15,478 bases of DNA. It comes from Lachnospiraceae bacterium (GTDB lineage: Bacteria; Bacillota; Clostridia; Lachnospirales; Lachnospiraceae). Both the position numbers and the translations under genes were made by a program. The notes under the pieces were generated by a model, which was given only the letters and a program-made list of their open reading frames with translations, made no database searches and was not told the origin of the DNA. The stretch lies in assembly GCA_015057205.1 (NCBI GenBank), contig SVEW01000050.1, positions 1 through 15,478 on the forward strand. The letters are read 5' to 3'. The first letter of the stretch is position 1; every line of letters begins with the position of its first letter. This document shows, in pieces, positions 6,337 through 14,143 of this stretch.

Positions 6337-8661
6337 TTATTCTGCATTTTTTAACGCCAAATCCATTGGCACCTTCTTTAACTTACGAAGTTGAAGAGCT
6401 GCTACCAAGCCATAGGCTATAATCCCCAGCGCCAGCATTTGTGCGTATACTTCTCCGTCCAGACACACCGGCAACCATCCCTTCATCTTCTGCCGTAGCA
6501 TGGTATACCAAATTTCTTTTATAGCAATGCTAATAATTGGAAGGGCTACTACCATGGAACCTATAACCATAATTGACGTTGGCAATATATATAACCTGGC
6601 AATTTCTCCTCCGCTATATCCCAATATCTTCGCCATGGAAATGGATTGCGCATTTTTCTCAATAATGGTTTTGCTGAGCAAATAAATCATTACCACGAAA
6701 ATTAACATAGCAAATCCATCCACCAGATACATTAGCTCTCCCATGGACACCTTCAATTGGCGACAAATCTTGCTTAGGGCATCCTCATCCAATATGCTTC
6801 CAATATATTTTTCATCCAGATCTGTCAGTTTTTCATTTGAAAAATACCCGCCAAACATCTCACTTCCCAAATCAAAAACCTCATTCAAATGGCTGCGGGT
6901 CATAAACACATATAGCCCCGTATCATAGTCCAGAATTCCCGTCACCTTAAAGGTATAGGTTGTATCCTCATATTTTTCCTTAAGTCGAATGGTATCCCCC
7001 GGCTTTAACCGAAACTTATCTGCATATGCGCTAGAAACATACACATCCTTATCCGACAGTTTTCGCTTAACATAGCGGCTATCCGGCTCAATTCCGTAAA
7101 ATAAAATTTCCTCCTTCATAACATCCGCATCGTCCGTTTGTAACGTATAGGCACTAAACTTTTCTGCCTGCTTATTTTCTGTTTCTACTCCTTCGGAAAA
7201 ACGCATGTATTTCACCAGCTTGTCCATGGAAAAATCATCTCCGGTAAGACTCGGTGGCATTTTCAGCAAATACTGATATTTGCAAAACATGTTTGTATGT
7301 ATCTGTTCCTGATAATGTTCCAAAATGGACGGCAACATCATACCGAATAATAGCAACAAATAGGATATGGAAATACCTAAAAACAGCACCAGATAGTGAA
7401 ACCGGTTCTGTAACACGACGCGCATCCTAAACCTGGTAAAAAACGGTAATGTTGGCGTCAAACTGACTGCCTTTTTCTTCTTCTTGAGGCTTATCTCTCT
7501 TCGCAAAAACTGTAATGGACTTAATCGCATTTTTCGTCCCAAAATCAGCAAATTAATCACCACCATCATGACAATCGGGACGATCGTTGTAAGTACAAAG
7601 GCCTCCCCGTTCCAAATCGTCACATAGGTCGGCAGAGAATAGCTTCCATAGTACATGGCAACGCATACTTCTTTTAGCAGGGTATATCCTAACAAATTTC
7701 CGATAGCCGCACTAATGAGGGTCACTAAAACCGGCGCCACCAAATAATGACCGATTAATTCCCGGTTCGTAAAACCGCTGGCTTTCAACGTTCCGATAAC
7801 GCCTGCTTCTTTTTCAATGGTATTGCTTGTTGTCAGCGCGAAGACAAAGGCTAAGATTACCATAATGATGTAAAACAGCACAATCATCATGGCACGGTCA
7901 CCACCCAAATCCTCCCCTGTAAACCGGATAGCCTGATTCTGAAAACGCGGCACATAGTCGGTAAGTTCTGCCTGGGTATTGACAACCTTCATCAACCTTT
8001 CCGACCACTCCTTTTCCTCTTTTTCATCCTTTGGTTTCCGATTCCAACTCCACGTGTAGCAATATGTCAATTTATCCTTGGATAGTTGTGAAAAAGTGGC
8101 TTTATCCACCACCCCCACACCAAACTTGATGGCGTCAAACATGGAATCGTTGCTGTTTTCAAACAAAGAACTATAATCCGATAGTGCAACCAAGCCGGTA
8201 ATGTAATAGTTTCTATTTCCAATCCTTAACCTGCTTCCCACCTTTAGATGATTGTTATCCGCAAACATACGATCAATGGCGATTTCCCCTTTTTTCTTTG
8301 GGAAAGCGCCTTTCATTAAACAGGCACGATTCATAGTTTCCCGCATGGCATAGATACGAATTGTAATATCTTTTTTTGCCCTACGCTCTACGTAAGGCAA
8401 TGGGGAAATTGTTACCCCTTCTTTTTCAATTCGACTACGGGCTGTTTTTTCCAGACTCTCTTCCGTAAGAAAATGGCCATCTTCTATGTGATATTTTTCA
8501 AAACTTTCATTGTAAGCAGCAATCATGCTACCGTCTGCCACCAGATATCCGGAAATAAAGGAAATCGTAGCAATCATCAAAACAAAGATTACCAGATACT
8601 TTCCCTTGTCTCCGTAAATTTCTCGTAAAATTCGTTTTCTTAATGGATTTTTCTTTTTCAT
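6337..8661 (-). CDS. FtsX-family ABC transporter permease (double-length)
   Basis: The 774-residue protein contains two FtsX/MacB-type permease units in tandem. Each has a TM helix, an extracytoplasmic domain and then three TM helices (about 24-44 plus 258-371; about 425-448 plus 645-760), giving roughly 8 TM helices. The helix pair followed by EKEAGVIGTLKASGFTNREL, and its second copy EKNAQSISMAKILGYSGGEI, is the cytoplasmic coupling motif of the family. The ATG at 8661 is chosen over the in-frame GTG at 8670 because GGAG (8670-8673) is 8 nt upstream. It lies 2 nt after the ATPase stop, so the two genes are co-translated. Substrate is unknown: family members export lipids, peptides, haem or antibiotics, or couple mechanically to wall enzymes. 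Co-regulation with iron genes hints at an envelope role under metal starvation. Confidence 0.88.
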   Translation of the reverse strand: MKKKNPLRKRILREIYGDKGKYLVIFVLMIATISFISGYLVADGSMIAAYNESFEKYHIEDGHFLTEESLEKTARSRIEKEGVTISPLPYVERRAKKDITIRIYAMRETMNRACLMKGAFPKKKGEIAIDRMFADNNHLKVGSRLRIGNRNYYITGLVALSDYSSLFENSNDSMFDAIKFGVGVVDKATFSQLSKDKLTYCYTWSWNRKPKDEKEEKEWSERLMKVVNTQAELTDYVPRFQNQAIRFTGEDLGGDRAMMIVLFYIIMVILAFVFALTTSNTIEKEAGVIGTLKASGFTNRELIGHYLVAPVLVTLISAAIGNLLGYTLLKEVCVAMYYGSYSLPTYVTIWNGEAFVLTTIVPIVMMVVINLLILGRKMRLSPLQFLRREISLKKKKKAVSLTPTLPFFTRFRMRVVLQNRFHYLVLFLGISISYLLLLFGMMLPSILEHYQEQIHTNMFCKYQYLLKMPPSLTGDDFSMDKLVKYMRFSEGVETENKQAEKFSAYTLQTDDADVMKEEILFYGIEPDSRYVKRKLSDKDVYVSSAYADKFRLKPGDTIRLKEKYEDTTYTFKVTGILDYDTGLYVFMTRSHLNEVFDLGSEMFGGYFSNEKLTDLDEKYIGSILDEDALSKICRQLKVSMGELMYLVDGFAMLIFVVMIYLLSKTIIEKNAQSISMAKILGYSGGEIARLYILPTSIMVIGSMVVALPIISIAIKEIWYTMLRQKMKGWLPVCLDGEVYAQMLALGIIAYGLVAALQLRKLKKVPMDLALKNAE

Positions 8662-8663
8662 TC

Positions 8664-9362
8664 CTACCACTCCAATTCTTCTGCCGTTATCTTCTCCGTA
8701 TTTCGTATATTCTCACGAATACGCCCGTCTCTTAACCGAAGCACTCGATCCGCCATCAACCGAATTGCATCGTTGTGGGTAACCATCAATACAGTATTTC
8801 CATATTTTTGGTTGACTGTTTCAATCAGCTTCAGAATCTCCTTTGAGGTTGTATAATCAAGCGCGCCGGTAGGCTCATCGCACAATAAAATATCCGGGTT
8901 TTTAACAATGGCACGTCCAATAGCGCACCGCTGCTGTTGCCCGCCGGATAGTTGATTCGGCAGCTTTTTTCGATGTTCATACAGCCCTAAGGTTTTTAAC
9001 AAATCCTCTAACGGCAGGGGTTTTTCGCTTAGATACGCCCCTACCTCAATATTTTCCTGCACCGTAAGATTTGGTATTAGATTGTACATTTGAAAAACAT
9101 ATCCCAAATGATTCCTGCGGTACAAGGTAAGTTGTTTGTCATTCATCTGCTCCGTCTGCTGTCCGTCAATTATAATACTGCCTGCACTGGCCCGATCAAT
9201 TCCACCCACGATATTTAAAAGCGTCGATTTTCCGGAACCGGAAGGCCCAAGCAACACGCAAAAATCGCCTTTTTCCAAATTCAAATCAATCCCCTTTAAC
9301 ACATCCACTCGACTATTGCCTTCCCCAAAATGCTTTTTTATTTGTTTTAATTCCAAAAACAT
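8664..9362 (-). CDS. ABC transporter ATP-binding protein (MacB/LolD type)
   Basis: The 232-residue nucleotide-binding subunit has all motifs intact: Walker A GPSGSGKS (39-46), Q-loop Q91 in VFQMYNL, signature LSGGQQQR (138-145), Walker B ILLCDEP (158-164) and H-loop H196 in VTHN. The LGYVFQMYNLIPNLTVQENI and PTGALD segments are typical of the MacB/LolD/FtsE subgroup that pairs with FtsX-like permeases. It energises the adjacent permease; the two genes are 2 nt apart. The start at 9362 has AAAGGAGATG upstream at proper spacing. It is the first gene after the strong operator-bearing promoter at 9388-9444, so the operon is predicted to be metal-repressed. Confidence 0.93.
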   Translation of the reverse strand: MFLELKQIKKHFGEGNSRVDVLKGIDLNLEKGDFCVLLGPSGSGKSTLLNIVGGIDRASAGSIIIDGQQTEQMNDKQLTLYRRNHLGYVFQMYNLIPNLTVQENIEVGAYLSEKPLPLEDLLKTLGLYEHRKKLPNQLSGGQQQRCAIGRAIVKNPDILLCDEPTGALDYTTSKEILKLIETVNQKYGNTVLMVTHNDAIRLMADRVLRLRDGRIRENIRNTEKITAEELEW

Positions 9363-9387
9363 ACTATCATCTCCTTTTACGCAAAAA

Positions 9388-9444
9388 GTTAGCGATAACT
9401 AACTACCTTTCTTTCAGTATAATTAGTTACCGCTAACTTGTCAA
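9388..9444 (-). promoter_or_regulatory. ABC-operon promoter with two metal-box operators
   Basis: TTGACA (9439-9444), a 17-bp spacer and TATACT (9416-9421) form a near-consensus leftward promoter. One 16-bp operator, ATTAG-N6-CTAAC (9422-9437), fills the spacer between -35 and -10. A second, GTTAG-N6-CTAAC (9388-9403), lies in the early transcribed region. Outer 15-bp arms (9387-9401 and 9424-9438) are inverted copies with one mismatch, so the two sites form one large dyad. Confidence 0.85.
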
Positions 9445-9482
9445 TGTTTGATTACAATTTTCTTTTTTTCAGGCTCCCGGCC

Positions 9483-11234
9483 TTATACAACCTCAAACTT
9501 TCCTGCATTCTCGTTCAACTGCTTTGTAACATCACTGTTTTGATCCATTGCCTCTGTAATGCCCTGGATTTCTCCAACAATCGTCGTAGCAGCCGATGCA
9601 GACATGCTGATGGCATTGGAGCTTTCGTTCACAGAATTGGATATATTCTCAATTCTGTCGCCCATTTCTCTCATAACATCGTTTAAATTATTTGATTTTT
9701 CATTAAAAGTATTCAGCATATCATTGATCAACAATGCTGTCTTTTCATACTTCTCTCCGGTCTCCACAAAAGCATCATAATCTGCCAAAACATTTTCATT
9801 GATAAACGATATTACCTGTACTGCATTATCCGATAAGGATTTGACCGCTTCGGTTACACGCATGGATATTTCCTGAATATTGCCGGCTGCTTCTCTGGAA
9901 TTCGCCGCCAATTTACTTATTTCATCAGCCACCACCGCAAATCCTTTTCCCGCTTCGCCTGCGCGCGCCGCTTCTATGGATGCGTTTAATGCAAGCAGGT
10001 TTGTTTGACTGGCAATATCCAAAATTTCGTTCGTCAAATCTCCAATCTGATTTACCTGTTCGGATTCTTTCACCGACTTCTCCAAAATTTGTGATAACTC
10101 CTCCATCTTTGAACCGGTGTGCTCCTTTTTGCTATTGGCTTCCCTCTTAATTGCATCGGCATCGTCCCGGATCTTTGCAGTCTTAGCCGTTCCATTTTTC
10201 ACTTCTTCGTCAATAGAATCCGTTGCTTCTTTCACCTGTAACAACCGTTCATTCAAATCCGTTGCGGTTACGGCAACATTTTCCATAGACGCTGCCAATT
10301 CCTCCATTGCAGCGGAAGTATTGGTTACATTATCCGATGTACTTTGTATTTTCATTACCATGGTTTCCGAGGATGTGGAAAGAACTGCCACTCCACTTCG
10401 TACATCTTTGATAACTCCTTGCAACGTTTCCAAAAATTGATTAATTGCCTCCGAAATACTTGCAAGTTCTGTTTTGGTTTTCGTACAAATACGAATAGTT
10501 AAATCACCTTTTCCTTCATGGATGCTCCGAATAATACTCTCCAACTCTTTCGAAATACCGCTAATTGTCCTATTCACACGAAGATATGTAAGAATAATAC
10601 TTAAAATAATCAAAATAATTACAATACCCGTAACCACATATCCTTTTACAGACACTTGCGCGATATATCCCGATAGATATGCGCCAAACCCTTTGCTTAA
10701 TAATTGAATGCCCTCATTTACGGATGCCAACGCTTCATTTACTGCCCCAAGTTGCTTTCCATAATCGGTAGATACATATTCGATAGCTCCCGGCAAATCC
10801 TTAGCCAAAATACATTTCTTTAAATTCTTGGCCGTCTCCATAAACGCTTCCACATTGGTTCGTAAAGATTCCACTCTCTTTTTTCCGTCCGGAAGGTTGT
10901 CAATCAGTATAGAAGCCTCCAACTCTTTTAATCGCTTTTCACTATCTGACACATAGGAATCAAAGTCTGCAAAGTCTGCATCCGTTATGTCGTTTCCTCC
11001 TTCAAATTGTCCCAGTGTCCTATTTATTTCGGCGGAAACATGTACAACATCCAATTCCAATTTAGATGTGGATACTGCACAACTTAATTCGTTCTCGCTC
11101 GCAAGCAACGCCTGATTCTTTACACTATTCAGTGCACCATTTGAAATAACTACAAACACAACGAACGCTGCCATAATAACCACATTTACAGCAAAGTTCT
11201 GAAACGTAATGCTCTGAAATTTTTTTCTACTCAT
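9483..11234 (-). CDS. Methyl-accepting chemotaxis protein
   Basis: The protein has 583 residues. It has a short cytoplasmic N-terminus, TM1 (about 15-33), a mostly helical extracellular region of about 165 residues consistent with a four-helix-bundle sensor, TM2 (about 198-219), a HAMP region (about 220-275) and a long cytoplasmic coiled coil. The conserved signalling hairpin lies at about 405-440 (ASQTNLLALNASIEAARAGE), the CheA/CheW-contacting tip. Ligand is unknown. The start at 11234 has AAGGAGAGG upstream. It sits alone between two metal-box promoters but has no such motif in its own leader, so its place beside the iron genes may be accidental. No clear terminator follows its stop; only a 4-bp stem is seen near 9470-9482. 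Confidence 0.94.
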   Translation of the reverse strand: MSRKKFQSITFQNFAVNVVIMAAFVVFVVISNGALNSVKNQALLASENELSCAVSTSKLELDVVHVSAEINRTLGQFEGGNDITDADFADFDSYVSDSEKRLKELEASILIDNLPDGKKRVESLRTNVEAFMETAKNLKKCILAKDLPGAIEYVSTDYGKQLGAVNEALASVNEGIQLLSKGFGAYLSGYIAQVSVKGYVVTGIVIILIILSIILTYLRVNRTISGISKELESIIRSIHEGKGDLTIRICTKTKTELASISEAINQFLETLQGVIKDVRSGVAVLSTSSETMVMKIQSTSDNVTNTSAAMEELAASMENVAVTATDLNERLLQVKEATDSIDEEVKNGTAKTAKIRDDADAIKREANSKKEHTGSKMEELSQILEKSVKESEQVNQIGDLTNEILDIASQTNLLALNASIEAARAGEAGKGFAVVADEISKLAANSREAAGNIQEISMRVTEAVKSLSDNAVQVISFINENVLADYDAFVETGEKYEKTALLINDMLNTFNEKSNNLNDVMREMGDRIENISNSVNESSNAISMSASAATTIVGEIQGITEAMDQNSDVTKQLNENAGKFEVV

Positions 11235-11368
11235 AGTATACCTCTCCTTGCCTTCACAATTTAATGTCCCATCCGTGAATAAGTGTTCATTACTATTATA
11301 ACCATTAAAATTTCCAATTTACTATAATCCATTGTTTTTTCATATATTTTTTTCACTTTTTTTGCATT
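11235..11368 (-). promoter_or_regulatory. Leader of the chemotaxis gene: weak promoter only
   Basis: An AT-rich stretch contains a good -10 TATAAT (11295-11300) about 60 bp upstream of the ATG, but no convincing -35 at 17 bp and no GTTAG/CTAAC half-sites. No terminator stem is seen after the ZIP stop at 11369. Weak transcription from this region, with possible read-through from the ZIP gene, is inferred. Confidence 0.35.
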
Positions 11369-12139
11369 TTATCCGAATTGCATATCCAAAACCATCATTA
11401 CAACAAATCCAACTGCAAAACTAAGTGTTCCCATATTGGAATGTTTGCCTCCCGCCATCTCGGGAATAAGTTCCTCCACCACCACATAAATCATGGCACC
11501 TGCCGCAAAACTAAGTAAATAAGGCATCAACGGCACAAAGAATCCTGCTGCACTAATAATGGCAATGGCACCAAGCGGTTCCACCGCCCCTGACAAAACG
11601 CCGTATAAAAAAGTGCGGAATTTGTCTCCTTTTTTCTCCGCTAATAGGGGAACAGATACAATTGCTCCCTCCGGAAAGTTCTGAATGGCAATCCCAATGG
11701 CCAAAGACAGGGCACTCATCATGGAAATCTGCTCATGTCCGTACATCCATCCGGCGCACACAATTCCCACAGCCATTCCCTCCGGCAAATTATGTAAGGT
11801 CACTGCCAGCACCAGTTTCGTAGTCTTTTTCAATCCACTATGCACACCTTCTTCCGTTGCATCCATGTGAATGTGGGGCACCAGAACATCCAGGAGTAAC
11901 AAAAACAACATTCCTATGCAAAATCCAATGGATACCGGTAAAAATGGAATACGATAGTCCGCCTCTGCCTGTTCAATGGCCGGTGCCAACAGGCTAAAAA
12001 AGGATGCAGCCACCATCACGCCGGCCGTAAAACCGGACAAAGCCTTCTGGGTGGAGTCCTTCATATTCTTTTTTAGGAAAAACACTGTAGCAGCCCCAAG
12101 GGATGTACCGAAAAATGGTATCAAAATAATCTTCCACAT
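11369..12139 (-). CDS. ZIP-family divalent metal transporter (GufA/ZIP11-like)
   Basis: The 256-residue membrane protein has about 8 TM helices. The two metal-binding helices carry HNLPEG (116-121) and QNFPEG (153-158). The Gln in the second copy instead of His is usual in the GufA/ZIP11 subgroup. A short His-containing segment after helix 3 (PHIHMD, 88-93), SGAVEPLG (183-190) and EELIPE (222-227) also match the family. ZIP proteins bring Zn, Fe, Mn or related ions into the cytoplasm. The metal here is not fixed by sequence, though its operators are the same as those of feo, so iron or manganese is favoured over zinc (inference). The start at 12139 has AAAGGAGATTGTT before it. It appears monocistronic, driven by the promoter at 12195-12247. 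Confidence 0.9.
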   Translation of the reverse strand: MWKIILIPFFGTSLGAATVFFLKKNMKDSTQKALSGFTAGVMVAASFFSLLAPAIEQAEADYRIPFLPVSIGFCIGMLFLLLLDVLVPHIHMDATEEGVHSGLKKTTKLVLAVTLHNLPEGMAVGIVCAGWMYGHEQISMMSALSLAIGIAIQNFPEGAIVSVPLLAEKKGDKFRTFLYGVLSGAVEPLGAIAIISAAGFFVPLMPYLLSFAAGAMIYVVVEELIPEMAGGKHSNMGTLSFAVGFVVMMVLDMQFG

Positions 12140-12194
12140 AACAATCTCCTTTACTATCCACTTTATGCTCTTTGCTTGTTTTATGTCACAAAAA

Positions 12195-12247
12195 AGTTAG
12201 CCTTTACTAACTACCTTTAGTATAGTTAGTAAAGGCTAACTTGTCAA
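12195..12247 (-). promoter_or_regulatory. ZIP promoter with perfect 19-bp inverted-repeat operator
   Basis: TTGACA (12242-12247), a 17-bp spacer and TATACT (12219-12224) give a near-consensus leftward promoter. Arms 12195-12213 and 12223-12241 are perfect 19-bp inverted copies separated by 9 bp. Each contains a complete GTTAG-N6-CTAAC box (12196-12211 and 12225-12240), one in the early transcribed region and one filling the spacer. This is the cleanest operator of the window. Confidence 0.88.
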
Positions 12248-12323
12248 TACGTCCATCATAGCATCCACGGATTATTCAAAATCATTTCAAAGTAATTGAT
12301 ATTTATCTACGCAGTCCTCATTA

Positions 12324-12830
12324 TTATTTCTCCTCGAATAATTGCGCTTTTTTCCCCACCGAAAGCCCCGACGACCATACCGTCAGCAGCATAATCAAAT
12401 AGCTAATAATCAGGTTTCCCACCGAGAAATTATTCAAAAACAGCATCATCTCAAAACTTACTTGTCGCTCCTCAATAACTTCTGTGGTTCCTCCCATCAG
12501 TGGTGCAACCATGGCTTTATACACATTTCCCCATACTAGGTCGTAGGTCGCATTCGAAAACGCATTAAAGTTTACTACTAGCAACGCACCCAGTGCAATC
12601 GCCACTATCGCACAACTCCAATGCTTCACCTCCACCCGCTTTCTCAGAAAGAATCCAAATAGCACTCCTGACAAAACTGCGAATAGCCACAGCGTATTCA
12701 CTGGGAACCACATAACATTTCGCGCCATCATGAACCCATGCGCCGACAAAATTACGCTTATGATACACCATAGAATGTATAGCAGGCGCATCGCCACAAT
12801 TGTTCCAAGCAAGTACAAAAATTGCTTCAT
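12324..12830 (-). CDS. Small integral membrane protein of unknown function
   Basis: The 168-residue protein has four predicted TM helices: about 5-30, 41-62, 72-90 and 133-157. Before the last helix is a loop (about 95-130) containing GGTTEVIEERQVSFE. I do not recognise a family and see no catalytic motif. The start at 12830 follows GGGAGTGG at normal spacing. It is the last of a leftward series (metallophosphoesterase, reductase, XRE-like protein, this gene) with gaps of about 20-50 bp, so co-transcription is plausible. No metal box and no clear terminator are seen in the 76 bp after its stop. Confidence 0.7.
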   Translation of the reverse strand: MKQFLYLLGTIVAMRLLYILWCIISVILSAHGFMMARNVMWFPVNTLWLFAVLSGVLFGFFLRKRVEVKHWSCAIVAIALGALLVVNFNAFSNATYDLVWGNVYKAMVAPLMGGTTEVIEERQVSFEMMLFLNNFSVGNLIISYLIMLLTVWSSGLSVGKKAQLFEEK

Positions 12831-12879
12831 CGTTGTCCACTCCCTACTCTTTTTTAGTCAAAAATCGAATTGTTTATCG

Positions 12880-13140
12880 TCAATTTAACTCTTGTACCAT
12901 CATTATTTTTCGCTTCGTTAACATACAATCATACTCTTTTTTTGTCAAGATGTACTCTAGGTCATCAGGATTCTTTCCAAGTCTTTCCAATAGAATTCTA
13001 AAAGACATAACATCCAGCTCTGCTTCTTTTTGCTCTAATGCCATAATAAATTGACGCGAGCAAATGCCATTTATGATTTCTTTTACCTTTCGTTGTTGTT
13101 TGTTGCACTCTTCTAGAATGATATCCAATCCACTGCTCAT
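12880..13140 (-). CDS. Short XRE/HTH-like protein, possibly a truncated regulator
   Basis: This 86-residue, mainly helical, charged protein contains GICSRQFIMALEQKEAELD followed by RILLERLGKNPDDLEYIL and KKEYD. That pattern resembles the helix-turn-helix N-terminus of large Lachnospiraceae XRE-type regulators, which normally run several hundred residues with TPR-like repeats. Here the frame ends by TGA soon after, and no continuation is seen in the 49 bp before the next gene. The start at 13140 has GGAAGGAA upstream. It could be a functional short protein or an eroded regulator. The family resemblance is from memory and only moderately secure. Confidence 0.55.
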   Translation of the reverse strand: MSSGLDIILEECNKQQRKVKEIINGICSRQFIMALEQKEAELDVMSFRILLERLGKNPDDLEYILTKKEYDCMLTKRKIMMVQELN

Positions 13141-13182
13141 AAACTATTCCTTCCCATTCCTTCTCAGACGTATACAATGATA

Positions 13183-14124
13183 CTACTTGTCTAACTGCTC
13201 CAAGATCAATCGTTCCATCTTCTCCATCACCGGCACTGCAATCCCAAGCTTTTTCGCCTCCCGAATCAGATAGCCACAAAACGTATCCACTTCACTCTGT
13301 CGATGATTCTCTACATCGCGCTGCAAGGAACTGGTGTCCCCATCGGATAATTCCTCATAAAAACGATGCACCAACCAATCAATGTCACTCTCCCGCATGG
13401 CAATCCCTTTAGCCACTGCCACGTTATACGCTTCTTGCGTCAACGCCTCGTACTCCTTGGCTTTCACCGGGTCATCCCGTAGCTGCCCAATGGGGTTGGC
13501 ATAAGCGGCGGTCTCCACGTTGTAAGCACAGTTCATAATATACTTCTTCCAAATCTGGCGATTAATATTCTCCGCAATGCGACTCTCAATTTCTGCCGCC
13601 TGTAACAGTGCGTCCGCTTCCTGCAAAATCGCCTGCTGTTTCTCATTCACGTCCGCAATACCAAGCCATACAATGGTGTACATGCCCTGTTGCGTAATGG
13701 AGTAATCCGGATTGGCAAAGGTAATGATGTAAATCAGCGAATCCACTACCTGCCCTTTTTTAAGAAGTTTTCGGGCACGTTCTCCGGTATCCGCGCCATT
13801 CATCACCGGAATTACCACCGTATGCTCATCCACCGCACCCTCAATGCTCTTAAGGGCTTCTTCTAAGGAATAGGTCTTTACACATACAAAAATGTAATCC
13901 TGCACCTCTAACTCTTCTCCGGAAGAAACCACCTTCTCCGGATGGCAAACACGTTCGCCTCTATATTCACTGTGCAAAATAAGTCCATGTTCTTTTATAC
14001 TTTCTCCCCGTTGCCCCCTGGCCACAAAGGTCACATGAGGGTAATGCTCCGCTAACAAGGCTCCTAAATATCCCCCAACGCCGCCTAATCCGACCACGGC
14101 AATCTTCTTATCTTTCAAATCCAT
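13183..14124 (-). CDS. Ketopantoate reductase PanE/ApbA-family NADPH-dependent reductase
   Basis: The 313-residue protein has a Rossmann N-terminus with GLGGVGG (12-18), an ARG motif for NADPH phosphate binding (VTFVARGQRG, 31-40), CVKT (81-84) and a PVMNG loop (106-110). The all-helical C-terminal domain carries the conserved Lys in IWKKYIMNCAYN (191-202) and SSLQRDVENHRQSEVD (265-280), a family signature. PanE reduces 2-dehydropantoate to pantoate for coenzyme A synthesis. No panB or panC is nearby and many Clostridia have several paralogues, so another 2-keto acid substrate is possible. The start ATG at 14124 has AAAGGAG (14134-14140) 9 nt upstream; the in-frame TTG at 14133 abuts that site and is rejected. 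Confidence 0.88.
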   Translation of the reverse strand: MDLKDKKIAVVGLGGVGGYLGALLAEHYPHVTFVARGQRGESIKEHGLILHSEYRGERVCHPEKVVSSGEELEVQDYIFVCVKTYSLEEALKSIEGAVDEHTVVIPVMNGADTGERARKLLKKGQVVDSLIYIITFANPDYSITQQGMYTIVWLGIADVNEKQQAILQEADALLQAAEIESRIAENINRQIWKKYIMNCAYNVETAAYANPIGQLRDDPVKAKEYEALTQEAYNVAVAKGIAMRESDIDWLVHRFYEELSDGDTSSLQRDVENHRQSEVDTFCGYLIREAKKLGIAVPVMEKMERLILEQLDK

Positions 14125-14143
14125 GTCTCTCAACTCCTTTTCA

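Noticed and set aside
9470..9482. Terminator after the chemotaxis gene
   Set aside because: Only a 4-bp AGGC/GCCT stem is present, and on the coding strand it is followed by A residues rather than T.
11672..11689. Gln replacing His in the second ZIP metal-binding motif, taken as a defect
   Set aside because: QN-[IF]-PEG at this place is usual in GufA/ZIP11-type members, so it does not suggest loss of function.
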